Made by a program: the position numbers and the translations under genes. Below are positions 17,601-26,291 of a DNA stretch of 64,000 bases, one piece after another (within the stretch, counting starts at the first letter, position 1; the number at the start of each line of letters is the position of its first letter). Source of the DNA: Methanoculleus bourgensis MS2 (lineage in GTDB: Archaea; Halobacteriota; Methanomicrobia; Methanomicrobiales; Methanoculleaceae); the NCBI RefSeq assembly GCF_000304355.2, contig NC_018227.2, positions 2,480,001 to 2,544,000 on the forward strand, read 5' to 3'. The notes under the pieces are model-generated. The model made no database searches, was not told the origin of the DNA, and saw nothing but the letters and a program-made list of their open reading frames with translations.

Positions 17601-18409
17601 TCCACGGTGACCGGCGTCGAGGCGTCGGCGTACCCGTCGAGTTTCAGGGTGATGACGTGCTCGCCGACCGGGATCCCGGTGAGGGTGGTGTTGGTCGCAA
17701 GTCCGGTGTCAGTGCCGTCGAGATAGATTGCCGCTCCGGCGGGTGTCGAGGTCACGGCGACGCTCCCGACCGGGACCGTCACGGTGATGGTCGCGGTCGC
17801 GCTGTCGCTCCCGGCGGTGTTCGCGACCGTCAGGGTCACGGTGTAGGCGCCGGGGGCCTCGTAGGTGTGAGTCGGGTTCCGCTGGTCGCTGGTCGCGTTG
17901 TCCCCGAAGTCCCAGGACCAGATTGCCGCACCGGTGGATTCATCGGTGAACGCAACCGTGAGCGGGACGTCACCACTTATCGGTTCTGCCTTGAAGGCGG
18001 CAACCGGCGCCGTCACGACTCCTTCAAAGGAGAGGTTGAGGCATGTCACCGCGCCGGGCGTGAATGATATGGTCTCCTTTGCCGTCGCCCCGTTGGCGAG
18101 GAATGTGATCGTCGCTCCTTTCTGTCCGGAGGTCCCCTCCACAAGCAGGCGGTTCCCCTTGCGCCGGTCGGGATCGCCGTATCTTCCGGCTTCTATCACC
18201 TGGATCGAGCCGCAGCTGATATCCTCGATCACGCCGGTGATAACGGTCCCGGCGGGTGCGGGGTCTCCATCGATCGTCACGCTCCCATAGAACTCGTGGG
18301 GGAAGGCGGGAGGTGTCTTCTCCCCGGCCGCCGCCGCACCGACAACGAGGGCGAGGAGGAGGAGCAGTGTTATGCCCTGTCGCACCCTCTCACCCGCTGA
18401 GACTGTCAA
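14627..18409 (-). CDS. Large cell-surface protein with PKD and PEGA repeats and a PGF-type C-terminal anchor
   Basis: 1260 residues. There is a signal peptide (1-28), a short beta domain (~36-130), then alternating PKD domains (WSWDFGDNATS-type cores near 150, 450, 680 and 765) and PEGA domains (for example GSVAVTSTPAGAAIYLDG, GSLAVTSVPAGAKVFIDG). After ~840 come two PGF-pre-PGF-like domains, a Thr/Pro-rich linker and a terminal segment LPVWVAVLALGVSLFLVRRRT. That layout is the archaeosortase-type or transmembrane anchoring signal, so the protein is displayed on the surface. A 297-residue PKD-PEGA block is duplicated nearly exactly. PKD and PEGA domains serve adhesion and cell-envelope structure. 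It starts inside the end of the preceding secreted-protein gene (20-base overlap), so the two are co-expressed. Confidence 0.85.
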   Translation of the reverse strand: MTVSAGERVRQGITLLLLLALVVGAAAAGEKTPPAFPHEFYGSVTIDGDPAPAGTVITGVIEDISCGSIQVIEAGRYGDPDRRKGNRLLVEGTSGQKGATITFLANGATAKETISFTPGAVTCLNLSFEGVVTAPVAAFKAEPISGDVPLTVAFTDESTGAAIWSWDFGDNATSDQRNPTHTYEAPGAYTVTLTVANTAGSDSATATITVTVPVGSVAVTSTPAGAAIYLDGTDTGLATNTTLTGIPVGEHVITLKLDGYADASTPVTVEAGKTAAVHLDLTTLTGSLAVTSVPAGAKVFIDGADTGKLTNTTIDGIGIGSHTVTLRKDGYVDATSEITIEEAKSATLHLDLEEIITTGSIEVTSVPTNATIFLDGENTGKFTNAALTGIPAGEHNVTLKLAGYVDATKMVIVTAGETAALHFDLDEVVTAPVAAFKAEPISGDVPLTVAFTDESTGAAIWSWDFGDNATSDQRNPTHTYEAPGTYTVTLTVTNTVGSDSATATITVTVPVGSVEVTSAPANAAIYLDGTDTGLTTNATLTGIPVGEHVITLKLDGYADASTPVTVEAGETVAVHLDLTTLTGSLAVTSVPAGAKVFIDGADTGKLTNTTIDGIGIGTHTVTLKKDGYIDAASEITIEEAKTATLHLNLDEVVTAPVAAFKAEPISGDAPLTVAFTDESTGAATWSWDFGDNTTSAEQNPSHTYEAPGTYTVTLTVANTAGSDSATATITVTEPSGPAPVANFTANVTSGNVPLTVRFTDASTGADSWYWAFGDGATSTEQNPVHTYTQVGRFTVTLTVANTAGSSSATGVVTARDIPPAPPKAEENFTLGSDAVNVTTGEGGQQVTFNATAGLNVTGNEIHLQTGGLAVTIKTENLTTAGNVSTGNVTGVHLESAPVNATVGSAGNVSVSFTAEMDNYDPALGITTTIYEQPGDATQTAFALAAQDEGSEIAGIAYAVYFTKTTPTDTIRDAVLRLTVSPGWVDANGGIDAIRIFRLGDDGNRSVLQTTYAGMENGMMVFTAISPEGFSAFAIGAVAPSSPPAPAPSRSSGGGGSGSQASVGAASNLKVGERVVLSMDRTAISAVTFTAKNQIRDVMVTMAKGSLPRDAKAPTGTVYQYIEATLYRAAAEDFSSVEFRFAVPANWLAAQGCTKDEVRLFRLTDDGWREVPVEALGEENGNAIFAASPEGFSLFAITATGKAPDVEEPTLEPIETETTPPADVTTTPVDTTPTTPQPTPLPVWVAVLALGVSLFLVRRRT
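16890..18020 (-). repeat. 891-bp near-identical intragenic duplication (PKD-PEGA block)
   Basis: The segment around 16910-17128 recurs at 17801-18019 with only a few changes; GCGGGACGTC is at 17071 and again at 17962, an offset of 891 bases or 297 codons. A third, more diverged PKD copy is offset 672 bases (16399), which is one PEGA repeat (219 bases) less. Confidence 0.8.
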
Positions 18410-21400
18410 GCGTCTCTGCCGTGTTCACATACAGCCAGTAGCCCTGCATGGGCTGCATCGGGCGCTCGTCGCCGTGGCGGCCGGTGGCGCCGCGGACGAT
18501 CGAGATCTCATACTCCTGGGCCCCTGCATCAAACCCGATCAGGGTGGACCAGTGGTCGCCGAGGGACTGCAGGGTGACCTTCGCCGATTCAGGGACGGTG
18601 TCGGAGAACCCGATCGCGTTCCAGCCTTTCCCGAGATCCTTTGCAGGCGGGAGTTCGGGTGTGCCGGCGGCGAAGGTGAGCGGGATCGTGTAGGTCCCGT
18701 TCGCGTAGATCCAGACCCCGTCCAGCGGCTGGAAAGAGTCCTCCGAAGCCATCGTCTCCCACCGGCAGTTCAGCCCGTCGTAGAGCAGGATCGAGTGGCC
18801 GGCGGTCTCCACCGCGTCGAAGAGGGCGATGGTGTTCGCCCCGTCAGCGAGCCGCTTCGGGGTCGAGATGAAGTTCCAGCCGGGCAGGAGGGTGATCACC
18901 GGAGCTTCGAGGTTGAAGGCAGCCTCCACTGTCTCCCCGGCCGTAACCGTCACGGTCTTTGCCATCGCCTGATAGCCTTCGAGCTCCACGCGGACGGTGT
19001 GTTCGCCGGGCAGGACGTTCACCAGGGTGGCGTTCGTCATCTCGCCGGTCTCCAGGCCGTCGAGGAAGACCCGGGCACCGTCGGGCGTCGAGGTGACGAG
19101 GATGCTCCCGGTCGGCGGGACGAGCCCGAAGTGGACCGGGACGGTCTTATCGTGTTCGACCGTCACGGTCGCCGTGGCGTCCGCGTAGCCGGGCTTCGTC
19201 ACGGTGACGGTGTGCTCCCCGGCGGGGACGCCGGTGAGGGTGACGTCGGTCGTCTGGCCGGTCTCGGCGCCGTCGAGGAAGATCGCGGCGCCGGTCGGCG
19301 TCGAGGTGACGGCGATGCTCCCGATCGCCTCGACAAGATCGAGGTGGCAGGAGGCGGTCGCGTTGTACTCGATTGCAACCTCGGCGGACGCGTCGGCGTA
19401 GCCGTCTTTCCGGAGGGTGACGGTGTGGGTGCCGACGGCGATCCCGTCGAGGGTGGTGTTCGTGACCTCTCCGGTCTCGGCGCCGTCGATGAGAATTGCA
19501 GCGCCTTCGGGCGTCGAGGTCACGGCGAGGCTCCCGGTCAGGGTGGTCAGTTCAAGGGCGACCGCCGCGGTCTCGCCGCTGACGACCGTGACCGGCGCCG
19601 AGGCGTCGGCGTACCCCTCGCGGGTCAGGGTGACGACATGGTCGCCGGGCGGAACGTCGGTGAGGAGGCAGTCCGTGACTTCCCCGGTCTCGGTGCCGTC
19701 GAGCCAGACCGCGGCGCCGGTCGGCGTCGAGGTGACGGCGATGCTGCCGGGCTCGGGGGCGTATTCGACGATCAGGAAGGCCGCGGCGGCTTCCATCCAG
19801 TCCGCGTTGCTCCGGAACCCGGCAAGGTTCTCACCGGCGAGGAACGCGGTCACGTCGCGCTCGTCGACCCCGATCTGGGTCGTGCCGGTGTAGTTCCAGA
19901 CGCGGGTCCACTCCTCATCGTTGAAGAGGAGGTCGCCCTCGGTCGGTCCGGCGCCGGGGGCGACGGTGACCAGCCGGGCGCTTGCGGCGTTTGCGGGGTC
20001 GAGGGTGAACGGTGCATACGCCGTCGCCTGTTCGGGCGTGGTCGAATAGTCCTCGCCGCCGTAGAGGAGGTCGAAGCCCTCGTTCATGAGGATGGTGTGC
20101 GGGGCGGTGACGCCGTCGTCGTAGACGACCACGAGGAGCATCCCCCGGACCGAGACGGCGCCGCCGCCGGGGTAGGTGTTGGTGAGGACAGCGGTGTTGC
20201 CGTCGGTGCTGAAGGTCTCGGTGACGTCGTAGACCGTCATGCCGTAGGGATACGAGGACCCCCACTGTTTCTCGTCTTCGGAGAAGGCGGCCTGCTCGAT
20301 GGGTTCACCGTTGAAGGTCAGAGAGACGTTCTCCGGGAAGACCGGGCCTTTGTCCCAGGTGTAGGGGACGTAGAGCCGGGCGGCGGTGATGGTGGCGTTT
20401 TCAGGGACCGCGAGGTCGCCGGCCGCCCAAGTGACGGTGTGGTCGGTCCAGCCGGTGCCGGCGGAGAGGTAGGTGCTGTCGCCCGCCGACCAGACGAGAT
20501 CGCCGCGGACGTCGTAGGTCGCGGCGGTCGTGATGTCTTCGCCGCCGGTCCAGCGCTTGCCGCGGTAGCCGTTGTTGACGACGGTCTTCTCAAGGGTTTT
20601 ACAGTTGTTCTCCTCGTCGGCCTCGGTGATACTGTCCTCGGGATCGGCGGTGACGGTGACCGTCACGGGGTCCCCGGCGGCCCGCACGGTCTCGTCGGTC
20701 CAGGTGACGGTGACGTTCGCACCGGCGGCAAGCCCGTCGACCGTGACCGTGCCGGTCGCGCCGGTGACGTTGAACCCGACGGCGAACGCACCTGCATCAG
20801 CGGTCCCGATGTTCGTGATCGTCGCGGTGTAGGTGTTCTCAGCCGCGGAGAAGACCTCCCCGTTGTTCGGGGTGAGGGTCGAGACCACGAGATCGGGGAG
20901 GGCGGCGTCGGCATACTCGACGACGAGGAATTGCTGCGAGGCTGCAACACAGGGAGACCCACCGTGCCGGTCGTCGCTCTGGATGCCGGCCTCGTTCCCG
21001 GTTGCGACAAGGTATTCACGGACGTCCCGGGTATCGACGGCAACCTGCGGCCCGTCCGTCGGCCCGTGGTCCCAGACGTCCGTTGCGATCACGATACCGT
21101 TGAAGAGCAGGTCTCCCTCCGGCCCGTATCCGGACGGGGCGAAGGTGACCAAGGTTGCCTGCATTACGTTCGCCGTGTCGATGGTCTGGCCGGTGAATGG
21201 GATGTAGGCGGTCGCCTCCTCGGGCGTGGTCCCGTAGCCGGTCGCGCTGGCACCGAGGAGGTCGAACTCCTCGTTCATGAAGATCTGTTTTCTGGTGGCG
21301 TTCTGGTCTTTATAGACGACCGCAAGCGTGAAGCCGTAGGGCGAGAGTGCGGCGTTCGAGATGGTCCGGGTGAAGGTCGCGACGTTGTTGGCATTGGGCC

Positions 21401-23618
21401 GGAACAGTTCGGTCACGTCGTAGGTCATGAGACCGTAGACAAAGGTGCCGTATCCGCCGAAGTTGCTCTGGTCGGTGTACCAGTGCTGGCGTTCAACCCG
21501 GACGTCGTTGAAGTCGATGACGACGTTCGCGGCCTCGTTGGAGCTGTCCCAGGTGTAGGGGACGTAGAGCCGGGCCTCCAGTACGGTTGCACCGGCGGGG
21601 ATCGGGAGGTTGGAGGCTGTCCAGGTTGTGTTGTAGGTGGTCCAGCCGCCAGCACCGAAACTGCCGGAGACGTAGGCGGCGTCGCCGAACGAGTGGATGA
21701 TGTCGCCCCGGAGGTCATACGTCCGGTAGGTGGTGACGTTGCTCCCGCCCTCCCAGTACAACGCCTTGCCCTTGTAGCCGTTGTAGCGCACGGGTTTCGC
21801 GGCGCTGGTCTTGTTGTTGTTCGCCTCGTTCGTCTCAGCGATCAGGTTCTCGGGGTCGAGGGCGGCGGCGTAGGTGATGGTGCCGCCCTCGAGGTTCCGG
21901 ATCGTCGGGTCGATGAGGATGACGGTGATCTGGGCGCCGCTTGCAAGCGCGTCGATGGTCGTGGTGTTGACCGGGACGGTCGTGCTGACGTCGCTTGCGT
22001 AGAGGGCGACCGGGATGTTTGCGGCCGGACCGGGGCCGGTGTTCTTGATGTTGGTGATCTTAACGGAGTTCGGCTCCTTTGCAAAGACCGCGCTCGCGGG
22101 CACCGGGTTGACGTGCCCGGCGACGGTGAGGTCGGGGAGGAGGGCTGGTTCACTGGCTGTGATGTAGCCGGTCTTCGTCGCGGTATCGCTCCCGGCGGCG
22201 TTCGTCACCGTCAGGGTGACGGTGTAGGTGCCGGCCGCGGTGTAGGTGTAGACCGGGTGCTGCTGGTCGCTGGTCGCGTTGTCCCCGAAGTCCCAGAGCC
22301 AGGTGGTCGGGGTGTTCGTGGACATATCAGCAAACTGGACAGCCAGCGGGGCGGTGCCACTCGTCATGTTCGCCGTGAAGTTCGCGACCGGGGGGTCGCC
22401 GACGGGAGACGCGGCCACGGTCACCGTTGCGGTGCCGGTCACGCTCTCCGCGGACGCGGTGACCGTGGCGCTCCCGGCGGCAAGCGCGGTGAAGAGCCCG
22501 GTGCCGTCGATCGTGCCGACGGTCTCGTTGCTGCTCGTCCAGGCAAGCGTGACGCCGGTTATCGCGTTGCCGTTCTGGTCCTTCGCGGTGGCAGTGAACT
22601 GTTGCGTCCCGCCGACCGCCACGTTCGCCGTCGCGGGGGAGACCTCGATGGTGGTCAGGACTGGTTCAGAACCGCCGAAGTACTCGCTAAACGGCGCCAT
22701 CAGTGGGGCGGTGTCGCTGCCGAGCCCCTCCGGGAGGGCATACAGGGTGTCCCCGATGCCGTCGGCGTCGGCGTCGGCGCCGGTGTAGTCACTGCCCCAG
22801 TAGTTGCCCATGACGCCTGAGTACGATGTGCCGTTGTAGGTGTAGGCGATCGCCTCGGGAGAGACCCAGGAGATCATGGTCGGCGGGGTTGTCCCCATGG
22901 TGGTTGCCGCGGCACCGTTGCCGGTGATGGTGTTCAGATAGATCCGGTTGTTTTCGACATCAAATCCATCGCTGTATGTTGCAATGCCGGCGTTGGTATT
23001 GTTGATGAAAGAATTTTTAATGATGGTATTATTCGCACCCGCAATGAGGAATCCTCCTGCTGTACCATTCCGGATGGTATTATTCTCAATGAGATGCGAA
23101 TGACCCATAATGGTCATCCCCGCAAGAGCTCCGGTTGCGCTGGTGACAATGTTGTCACGGAATATGTTGAATGTGGAAGAGGATCCTACTGCAAGACATC
23201 CGGTATCATAAGTTGGATTGATAAAAGTGTTGTTGGCGATCGCATTGTATGAAGAGTCCACTGTTAATGTGATTTTTTTGAACGTAATATTCTCAAGATG
23301 TGTTCTGCTTGCAGCAGACCAGAGTTGGAATTCACTTTGAGCGCCCTGCTCAAAAATGACCGAACCATGATCTTCTCCCTTGATGGTAAGGTTCGGTGTC
23401 TGGACGGTAATGGTCGATGCCAATGTATATGTCCCATCCCTGATGAGAACGGTGTCCCCCGGCGAAGCCGCATTGATCGCGTCTTGGACGGACGAATAAT
23501 TATCAGGTACGACGATGGTCGCGGCCATCGCCGGTGCGGTCATGCACAGCAGTGCAGCGATACCGGCAAGCAGGATGAAACGCATCCTGCATGTTTGAAT
23601 GCTTTTAGTAGCAGTCAT
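18390..23618 (-). CDS. Giant secreted protein: NosD-like beta-helix, Big2, PKD, two DUF3344, four PEGA domains
   Basis: 1742 residues. A signal peptide (to ~33, AMAATIVVPDNYSSVQ) leads into a right-handed beta-helix of NosD/pectate-lyase type (~35-310). Then follow a Big2 immunoglobulin-like domain (VSPATANVAVGGTQQFTATA), one PKD, two CARDB/DUF3344 units (each with NGYKGK or NGYRGK and VPYTWD motifs), four PEGA repeats, and a ~150-residue C-terminal module with LLPGWNFISTPKRLADGAN and WNAIGFSD. No C-terminal membrane segment is seen, so the protein is released or held by a partner, perhaps the anchored PKD/PEGA protein whose gene it overlaps by 20 bases. The beta-helix part is clearly more AT-rich than the rest, hinting at modular assembly. 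Confidence 0.85.
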   Translation of the reverse strand: MTATKSIQTCRMRFILLAGIAALLCMTAPAMAATIVVPDNYSSVQDAINAASPGDTVLIRDGTYTLASTITVQTPNLTIKGEDHGSVIFEQGAQSEFQLWSAASRTHLENITFKKITLTVDSSYNAIANNTFINPTYDTGCLAVGSSSTFNIFRDNIVTSATGALAGMTIMGHSHLIENNTIRNGTAGGFLIAGANNTIIKNSFINNTNAGIATYSDGFDVENNRIYLNTITGNGAAATTMGTTPPTMISWVSPEAIAYTYNGTSYSGVMGNYWGSDYTGADADADGIGDTLYALPEGLGSDTAPLMAPFSEYFGGSEPVLTTIEVSPATANVAVGGTQQFTATAKDQNGNAITGVTLAWTSSNETVGTIDGTGLFTALAAGSATVTASAESVTGTATVTVAASPVGDPPVANFTANMTSGTAPLAVQFADMSTNTPTTWLWDFGDNATSDQQHPVYTYTAAGTYTVTLTVTNAAGSDTATKTGYITASEPALLPDLTVAGHVNPVPASAVFAKEPNSVKITNIKNTGPGPAANIPVALYASDVSTTVPVNTTTIDALASGAQITVILIDPTIRNLEGGTITYAAALDPENLIAETNEANNNKTSAAKPVRYNGYKGKALYWEGGSNVTTYRTYDLRGDIIHSFGDAAYVSGSFGAGGWTTYNTTWTASNLPIPAGATVLEARLYVPYTWDSSNEAANVVIDFNDVRVERQHWYTDQSNFGGYGTFVYGLMTYDVTELFRPNANNVATFTRTISNAALSPYGFTLAVVYKDQNATRKQIFMNEEFDLLGASATGYGTTPEEATAYIPFTGQTIDTANVMQATLVTFAPSGYGPEGDLLFNGIVIATDVWDHGPTDGPQVAVDTRDVREYLVATGNEAGIQSDDRHGGSPCVAASQQFLVVEYADAALPDLVVSTLTPNNGEVFSAAENTYTATITNIGTADAGAFAVGFNVTGATGTVTVDGLAAGANVTVTWTDETVRAAGDPVTVTVTADPEDSITEADEENNCKTLEKTVVNNGYRGKRWTGGEDITTAATYDVRGDLVWSAGDSTYLSAGTGWTDHTVTWAAGDLAVPENATITAARLYVPYTWDKGPVFPENVSLTFNGEPIEQAAFSEDEKQWGSSYPYGMTVYDVTETFSTDGNTAVLTNTYPGGGAVSVRGMLLVVVYDDGVTAPHTILMNEGFDLLYGGEDYSTTPEQATAYAPFTLDPANAASARLVTVAPGAGPTEGDLLFNDEEWTRVWNYTGTTQIGVDERDVTAFLAGENLAGFRSNADWMEAAAAFLIVEYAPEPGSIAVTSTPTGAAVWLDGTETGEVTDCLLTDVPPGDHVVTLTREGYADASAPVTVVSGETAAVALELTTLTGSLAVTSTPEGAAILIDGAETGEVTNTTLDGIAVGTHTVTLRKDGYADASAEVAIEYNATASCHLDLVEAIGSIAVTSTPTGAAIFLDGAETGQTTDVTLTGVPAGEHTVTVTKPGYADATATVTVEHDKTVPVHFGLVPPTGSILVTSTPDGARVFLDGLETGEMTNATLVNVLPGEHTVRVELEGYQAMAKTVTVTAGETVEAAFNLEAPVITLLPGWNFISTPKRLADGANTIALFDAVETAGHSILLYDGLNCRWETMASEDSFQPLDGVWIYANGTYTIPLTFAAGTPELPPAKDLGKGWNAIGFSDTVPESAKVTLQSLGDHWSTLIGFDAGAQEYEISIVRGATGRHGDERPMQPMQGYWLYVNTAETLDSLSG

Positions 23619-24023
23619 CTTTCAACCTCGTAACGCGGGTCCGTCAGGGCGGACCCGGCAATGTATGCCTGCTGGAGGAGTGCATTCAGTTGCATGGATC
23701 CCCATGCACAAATCGCGAACAGTCGACCTTTCATGACCGCAAACGCTGGAAGAGCGGTTGCATGCACCACGGCGCGCATCTCCCGCTGGCGTGCATCTTC
23801 GGGAGGGGGCAAATCAGAGAAGCCTGAACCGTTTTTTTGCGTGGATCGTCGAAGTCTTGTTGCCGAACAAACGACATACATTATGGAGAATACGTAACAT
23901 TAGGTGGCATATAAAAATGATCATTTATTACAGAGTACCATCGCATTGATTATTTTTAATCGAATCTCCGGGGTCTCGCACGTGGACGCGGAGAGAACCG
24001 GATCAAAAAAGAGAGTGAGGTGA
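23619..24023 (-). promoter_or_regulatory. Long leader with hairpins upstream of the giant secreted protein gene
   Basis: The best TATA box on the minus strand (TTTTTATATG, 23910-23920) lies about 290 bases before the start, implying a leader of about 265 bases. It contains a perfect stem CGGGTCCG/CGGACCCG right before the gene (about 23635-23656) and TGCATGG/CCATGCA (23692-23709). An 88-codon frame here overlaps the gene start by ATGA but has no protein-like features. Confidence 0.4.
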
Positions 24024-25565
24024 TCAGAGTTTGCGCACCACCTCCAGTTTGACATAGTCGGTCTCGATGGTCGAACCTCCATTCTTATTCTGGACGACGA
24101 GCAGGATCACTTTCCCGTTGTCATCGATGTAGCTGCTCAGTCCGGTCGTCTTCGTGCCGGAGAGGGTTGTTTTGGCATCTGTGGAGAAACTACCAAGTTG
24201 CTCGTATCCAGAACTACTACAATTCCAGATGTAGAATTTCTCCCCTTTCGAAAGAACACCTCCACTCCCTTTCCCAACCCACGTCGCCGTAATGTTCTCC
24301 ACGTCGCCAGCAGACTGGTTGATGGTGAACTCGAAGCGGTGGGCCGCATAACCCACACTTTCCGTCGTCGATTCGTACACGTCGTTGTTCGATTTAATGT
24401 TCGAGTAGGACGTGATCTCCGTCGTGGGCACATTGGTCGCCGCCGGAGGCTGCGCGCTGACGTTGCCCTTGTACGCCTTGAGCGTGGTGCCTGCCGTCCC
24501 GTAGGTATTTGAGTCGCTGAAGTCGTAGGTGAACTTCCGGTTCTCCACCGTCAGGAGGGCGAGCGGTAACTTATAGTACCCGGAATACTGCCCTGAATGA
24601 GTTCCGTTTCTCGTATACTTCAGGTCCGAATTGGAGCCCTGCGTCAGCTTGTCGGTGACGTTCCAGGAGGTCGAACCCCAGTAACTTCCCTGCTTCGGGT
24701 TGCTCCACGTCAGCTGGTTGCTGTTATAGAGATCCGAGTTCTGGCCATTAAACGTATAATTGCCGTTGTAACTGGAAATGTAGAGGGCTGAGAGGTTTGC
24801 AAGCCCGACGATGGGGACACTCGACGTGGAGAACGTAGTACTCCCGATATGTTCATCGGGATCGCTGAGATACGTACATACATCATGTCCCTGGTTTACC
24901 CAGTAGTAATACTCTTTTCCGGTAGTGTTATCGTCGTACGCGACGATTAACGTGATGGATTTCACCCGGCCGTCGAACGGTCGGGTGCCGTCCGGCTTGG
25001 CGTTGGAGACGTATGCTGTGACAGTCTGCGAGCTGATAAGGTCTGTCACATCATACCACGACACCAGGTCGCTGGAGACGCGGCTGGCCTGGTCGTTGTC
25101 GGGGTCCCAGTTCACGGATTTATATCCCCACGAATACGTGGAATTACTGGTCGCGTTCGCGAGAGTAACGTTCCCGGATCCCCCGTTGAATACTGTATGA
25201 GCTACAATGGGGTAATTGTTGAGGGAATTCCCGATATACGTGACGACTTCCAGACGCGCCCACTCGACCTTGTCGGCGGTGCACGGCAGCGTGAACGTCT
25301 TTGTAATCGGGCCCGGATACCCGGACGCGAATCCCGGATAGTAGTCGTACCAGAGACCCCCGGTCACGTGTCCCGACGTGCCGTTCGCAGTGGTCAGGAA
25401 GTCTCCGCAATACTCCGTAGCCGCAGCAGGGGCGGCAAACAACAGAACACCGAACAGCAACAGCGCGACCGGAAGCATCCAGTGTCTGCACGATTTTGCC
25501 GCGCTGCAGGGCAGACCCGAGGACCGGCTGGGTTCTCTCGTTTCTTTACAGATCCTTTTTGTCAT
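24024..25565 (-). CDS. Secreted DUF3344 domain protein
   Basis: 513 residues. A long basic N-terminus (1-30) precedes a signal segment LPVALLLFGVLLFAAPAAA. The mature part is Tyr/Asn/Ser/Thr-rich and follows the DUF3344 pattern: GGLWYDYYPGF, VEWARLEVVTYIGN, SWYDVTDLISS, ITLIVAYDDNTTGKEYYYWVNQGHD, and TSWNVTDKL, LPLALLTVEN. The remaining ~170 residues form another beta-rich module. No C-terminal membrane helix. Many N-x-S/T sites suggest N-glycosylation. GC is lower than the flanking genes. An inverted repeat CTGTCCG/CGGACAG lies just upstream (25577-25601). Its function is unknown; the same domain occurs in the giant neighbour. Confidence 0.75.
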   Translation of the reverse strand: MTKRICKETREPSRSSGLPCSAAKSCRHWMLPVALLLFGVLLFAAPAAATEYCGDFLTTANGTSGHVTGGLWYDYYPGFASGYPGPITKTFTLPCTADKVEWARLEVVTYIGNSLNNYPIVAHTVFNGGSGNVTLANATSNSTYSWGYKSVNWDPDNDQASRVSSDLVSWYDVTDLISSQTVTAYVSNAKPDGTRPFDGRVKSITLIVAYDDNTTGKEYYYWVNQGHDVCTYLSDPDEHIGSTTFSTSSVPIVGLANLSALYISSYNGNYTFNGQNSDLYNSNQLTWSNPKQGSYWGSTSWNVTDKLTQGSNSDLKYTRNGTHSGQYSGYYKLPLALLTVENRKFTYDFSDSNTYGTAGTTLKAYKGNVSAQPPAATNVPTTEITSYSNIKSNNDVYESTTESVGYAAHRFEFTINQSAGDVENITATWVGKGSGGVLSKGEKFYIWNCSSSGYEQLGSFSTDAKTTLSGTKTTGLSSYIDDNGKVILLVVQNKNGGSTIETDYVKLEVVRKL

Positions 25566-25850
25566 ATGTCTTTCCTTCTGTCCGCACTATGGTTACGGAC
25601 AGGAGGGAATGGGGCATACCCATATTAATACTTATCCCAAATAAAGTAACAATGGATATTATTTTATTAAATTATTTGATGAATATTAAGCTATTATATT
25701 AACAAAAGTGCTACTCAACGCAATGAGAACGATCACGAAAGACAGTATATGCTGGTACGTGCGAGTATGCAGCGCCGACCTCCGGCTATATCGAAAGACC
25801 GGGTTCCCTGATGCGTGCCGCACCGCCCCCTTCAGCGGACGTGCCTGAAA
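25566..25850. other. AT-rich promoter spacer
   Basis: AT-rich tracts (about 25640-25705) hold the likely box A for the secreted DUF3344 gene and possibly for frhD-like on the other strand. No gene. Confidence 0.4.
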
Positions 25851-26291
25851 ATGCCATATCCGGAGATCGTTGTAGCAGGATGCGGAAACCTCCTCTTCGC
25901 CGATGACGGTTTTGGTCCCGCCGTGGCGCAGGAACTGCTGAAGTTTGCGCTCCCCGACAACGTGAAAGTGGTGGACGCAGGCATCTGCGCAGCGCCTTTT
26001 GTATTTACGCTGCTCGATTCCGAAAGAACAAAAAAACTTATCATCGTCGATATCGTGGACTTCGACGCCGTTTCGGGAGCGATCGCCCGGCAGCATCCAC
26101 GATGCCCGTCCCGGGGGCATCGCCGGAGCACCCCGCGTATCGAAGACGGGATCGACGTCACGATCATCGGATGCCAGCCGAAACGCCTTCCCGGTCCCGA
26201 GATGGAGATCGGGCTCTCCGAGGAGGTCCGAAAGGCCGTCCCCGGCGCAGTGCGCATCGTACTGGATATCATCGGGGCGCTCGATGACTAA
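25851..26291 (+). CDS. FrhD-like F420-hydrogenase maturation protease, probably degraded
   Basis: 146 residues. The N-terminus MPYPEIVVAGCGNLLFADDGFGPAV and the C-terminal VTIIGCQPKRLPGPEMEIGLSEEV clearly belong to the FrhD/HycI family, which clips the C-terminal tail of the hydrogenase large subunit after nickel insertion. Acidic nickel ligands are visible (Asp in FADDGFG, Asp in IVDFD). The middle is aberrant: residues ~80-100 read RQHPRCPSRGHRRSTPR, about 14 residues shorter than expected, and fragments of the normal sequence (GSIHDA) appear in a neighbouring frame. An internal deletion with two compensating frameshifts fits, and it removes the conserved His segment. No hydrogenase genes are nearby, and its 3' end abuts a transposase fragment. 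Probably non-functional. Confidence 0.65.
   Translation: MPYPEIVVAGCGNLLFADDGFGPAVAQELLKFALPDNVKVVDAGICAAPFVFTLLDSERTKKLIIVDIVDFDAVSGAIARQHPRCPSRGHRRSTPRIEDGIDVTIIGCQPKRLPGPEMEIGLSEEVRKAVPGAVRIVLDIIGALDD

Noticed and set aside
16890-18020. Possible CRISPR or tandem regulatory repeats from the regular periodicity
   Set aside because: The periodicity is in-frame coding repetition of PKD and PEGA domains.
18372-22820. A 1482-codon plus-strand ORF opposite the giant secreted gene
   Set aside because: Gly/Asp/Arg/Val-rich low-complexity reading caused by codon bias of the minus-strand gene; no domain, start signal or promoter.
23615-23881. 88-codon ORF overlapping the giant gene start by ATGA
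   Set aside because: The overlap looks like coupling, but the peptide has no coherent domain and lies over leader hairpins.
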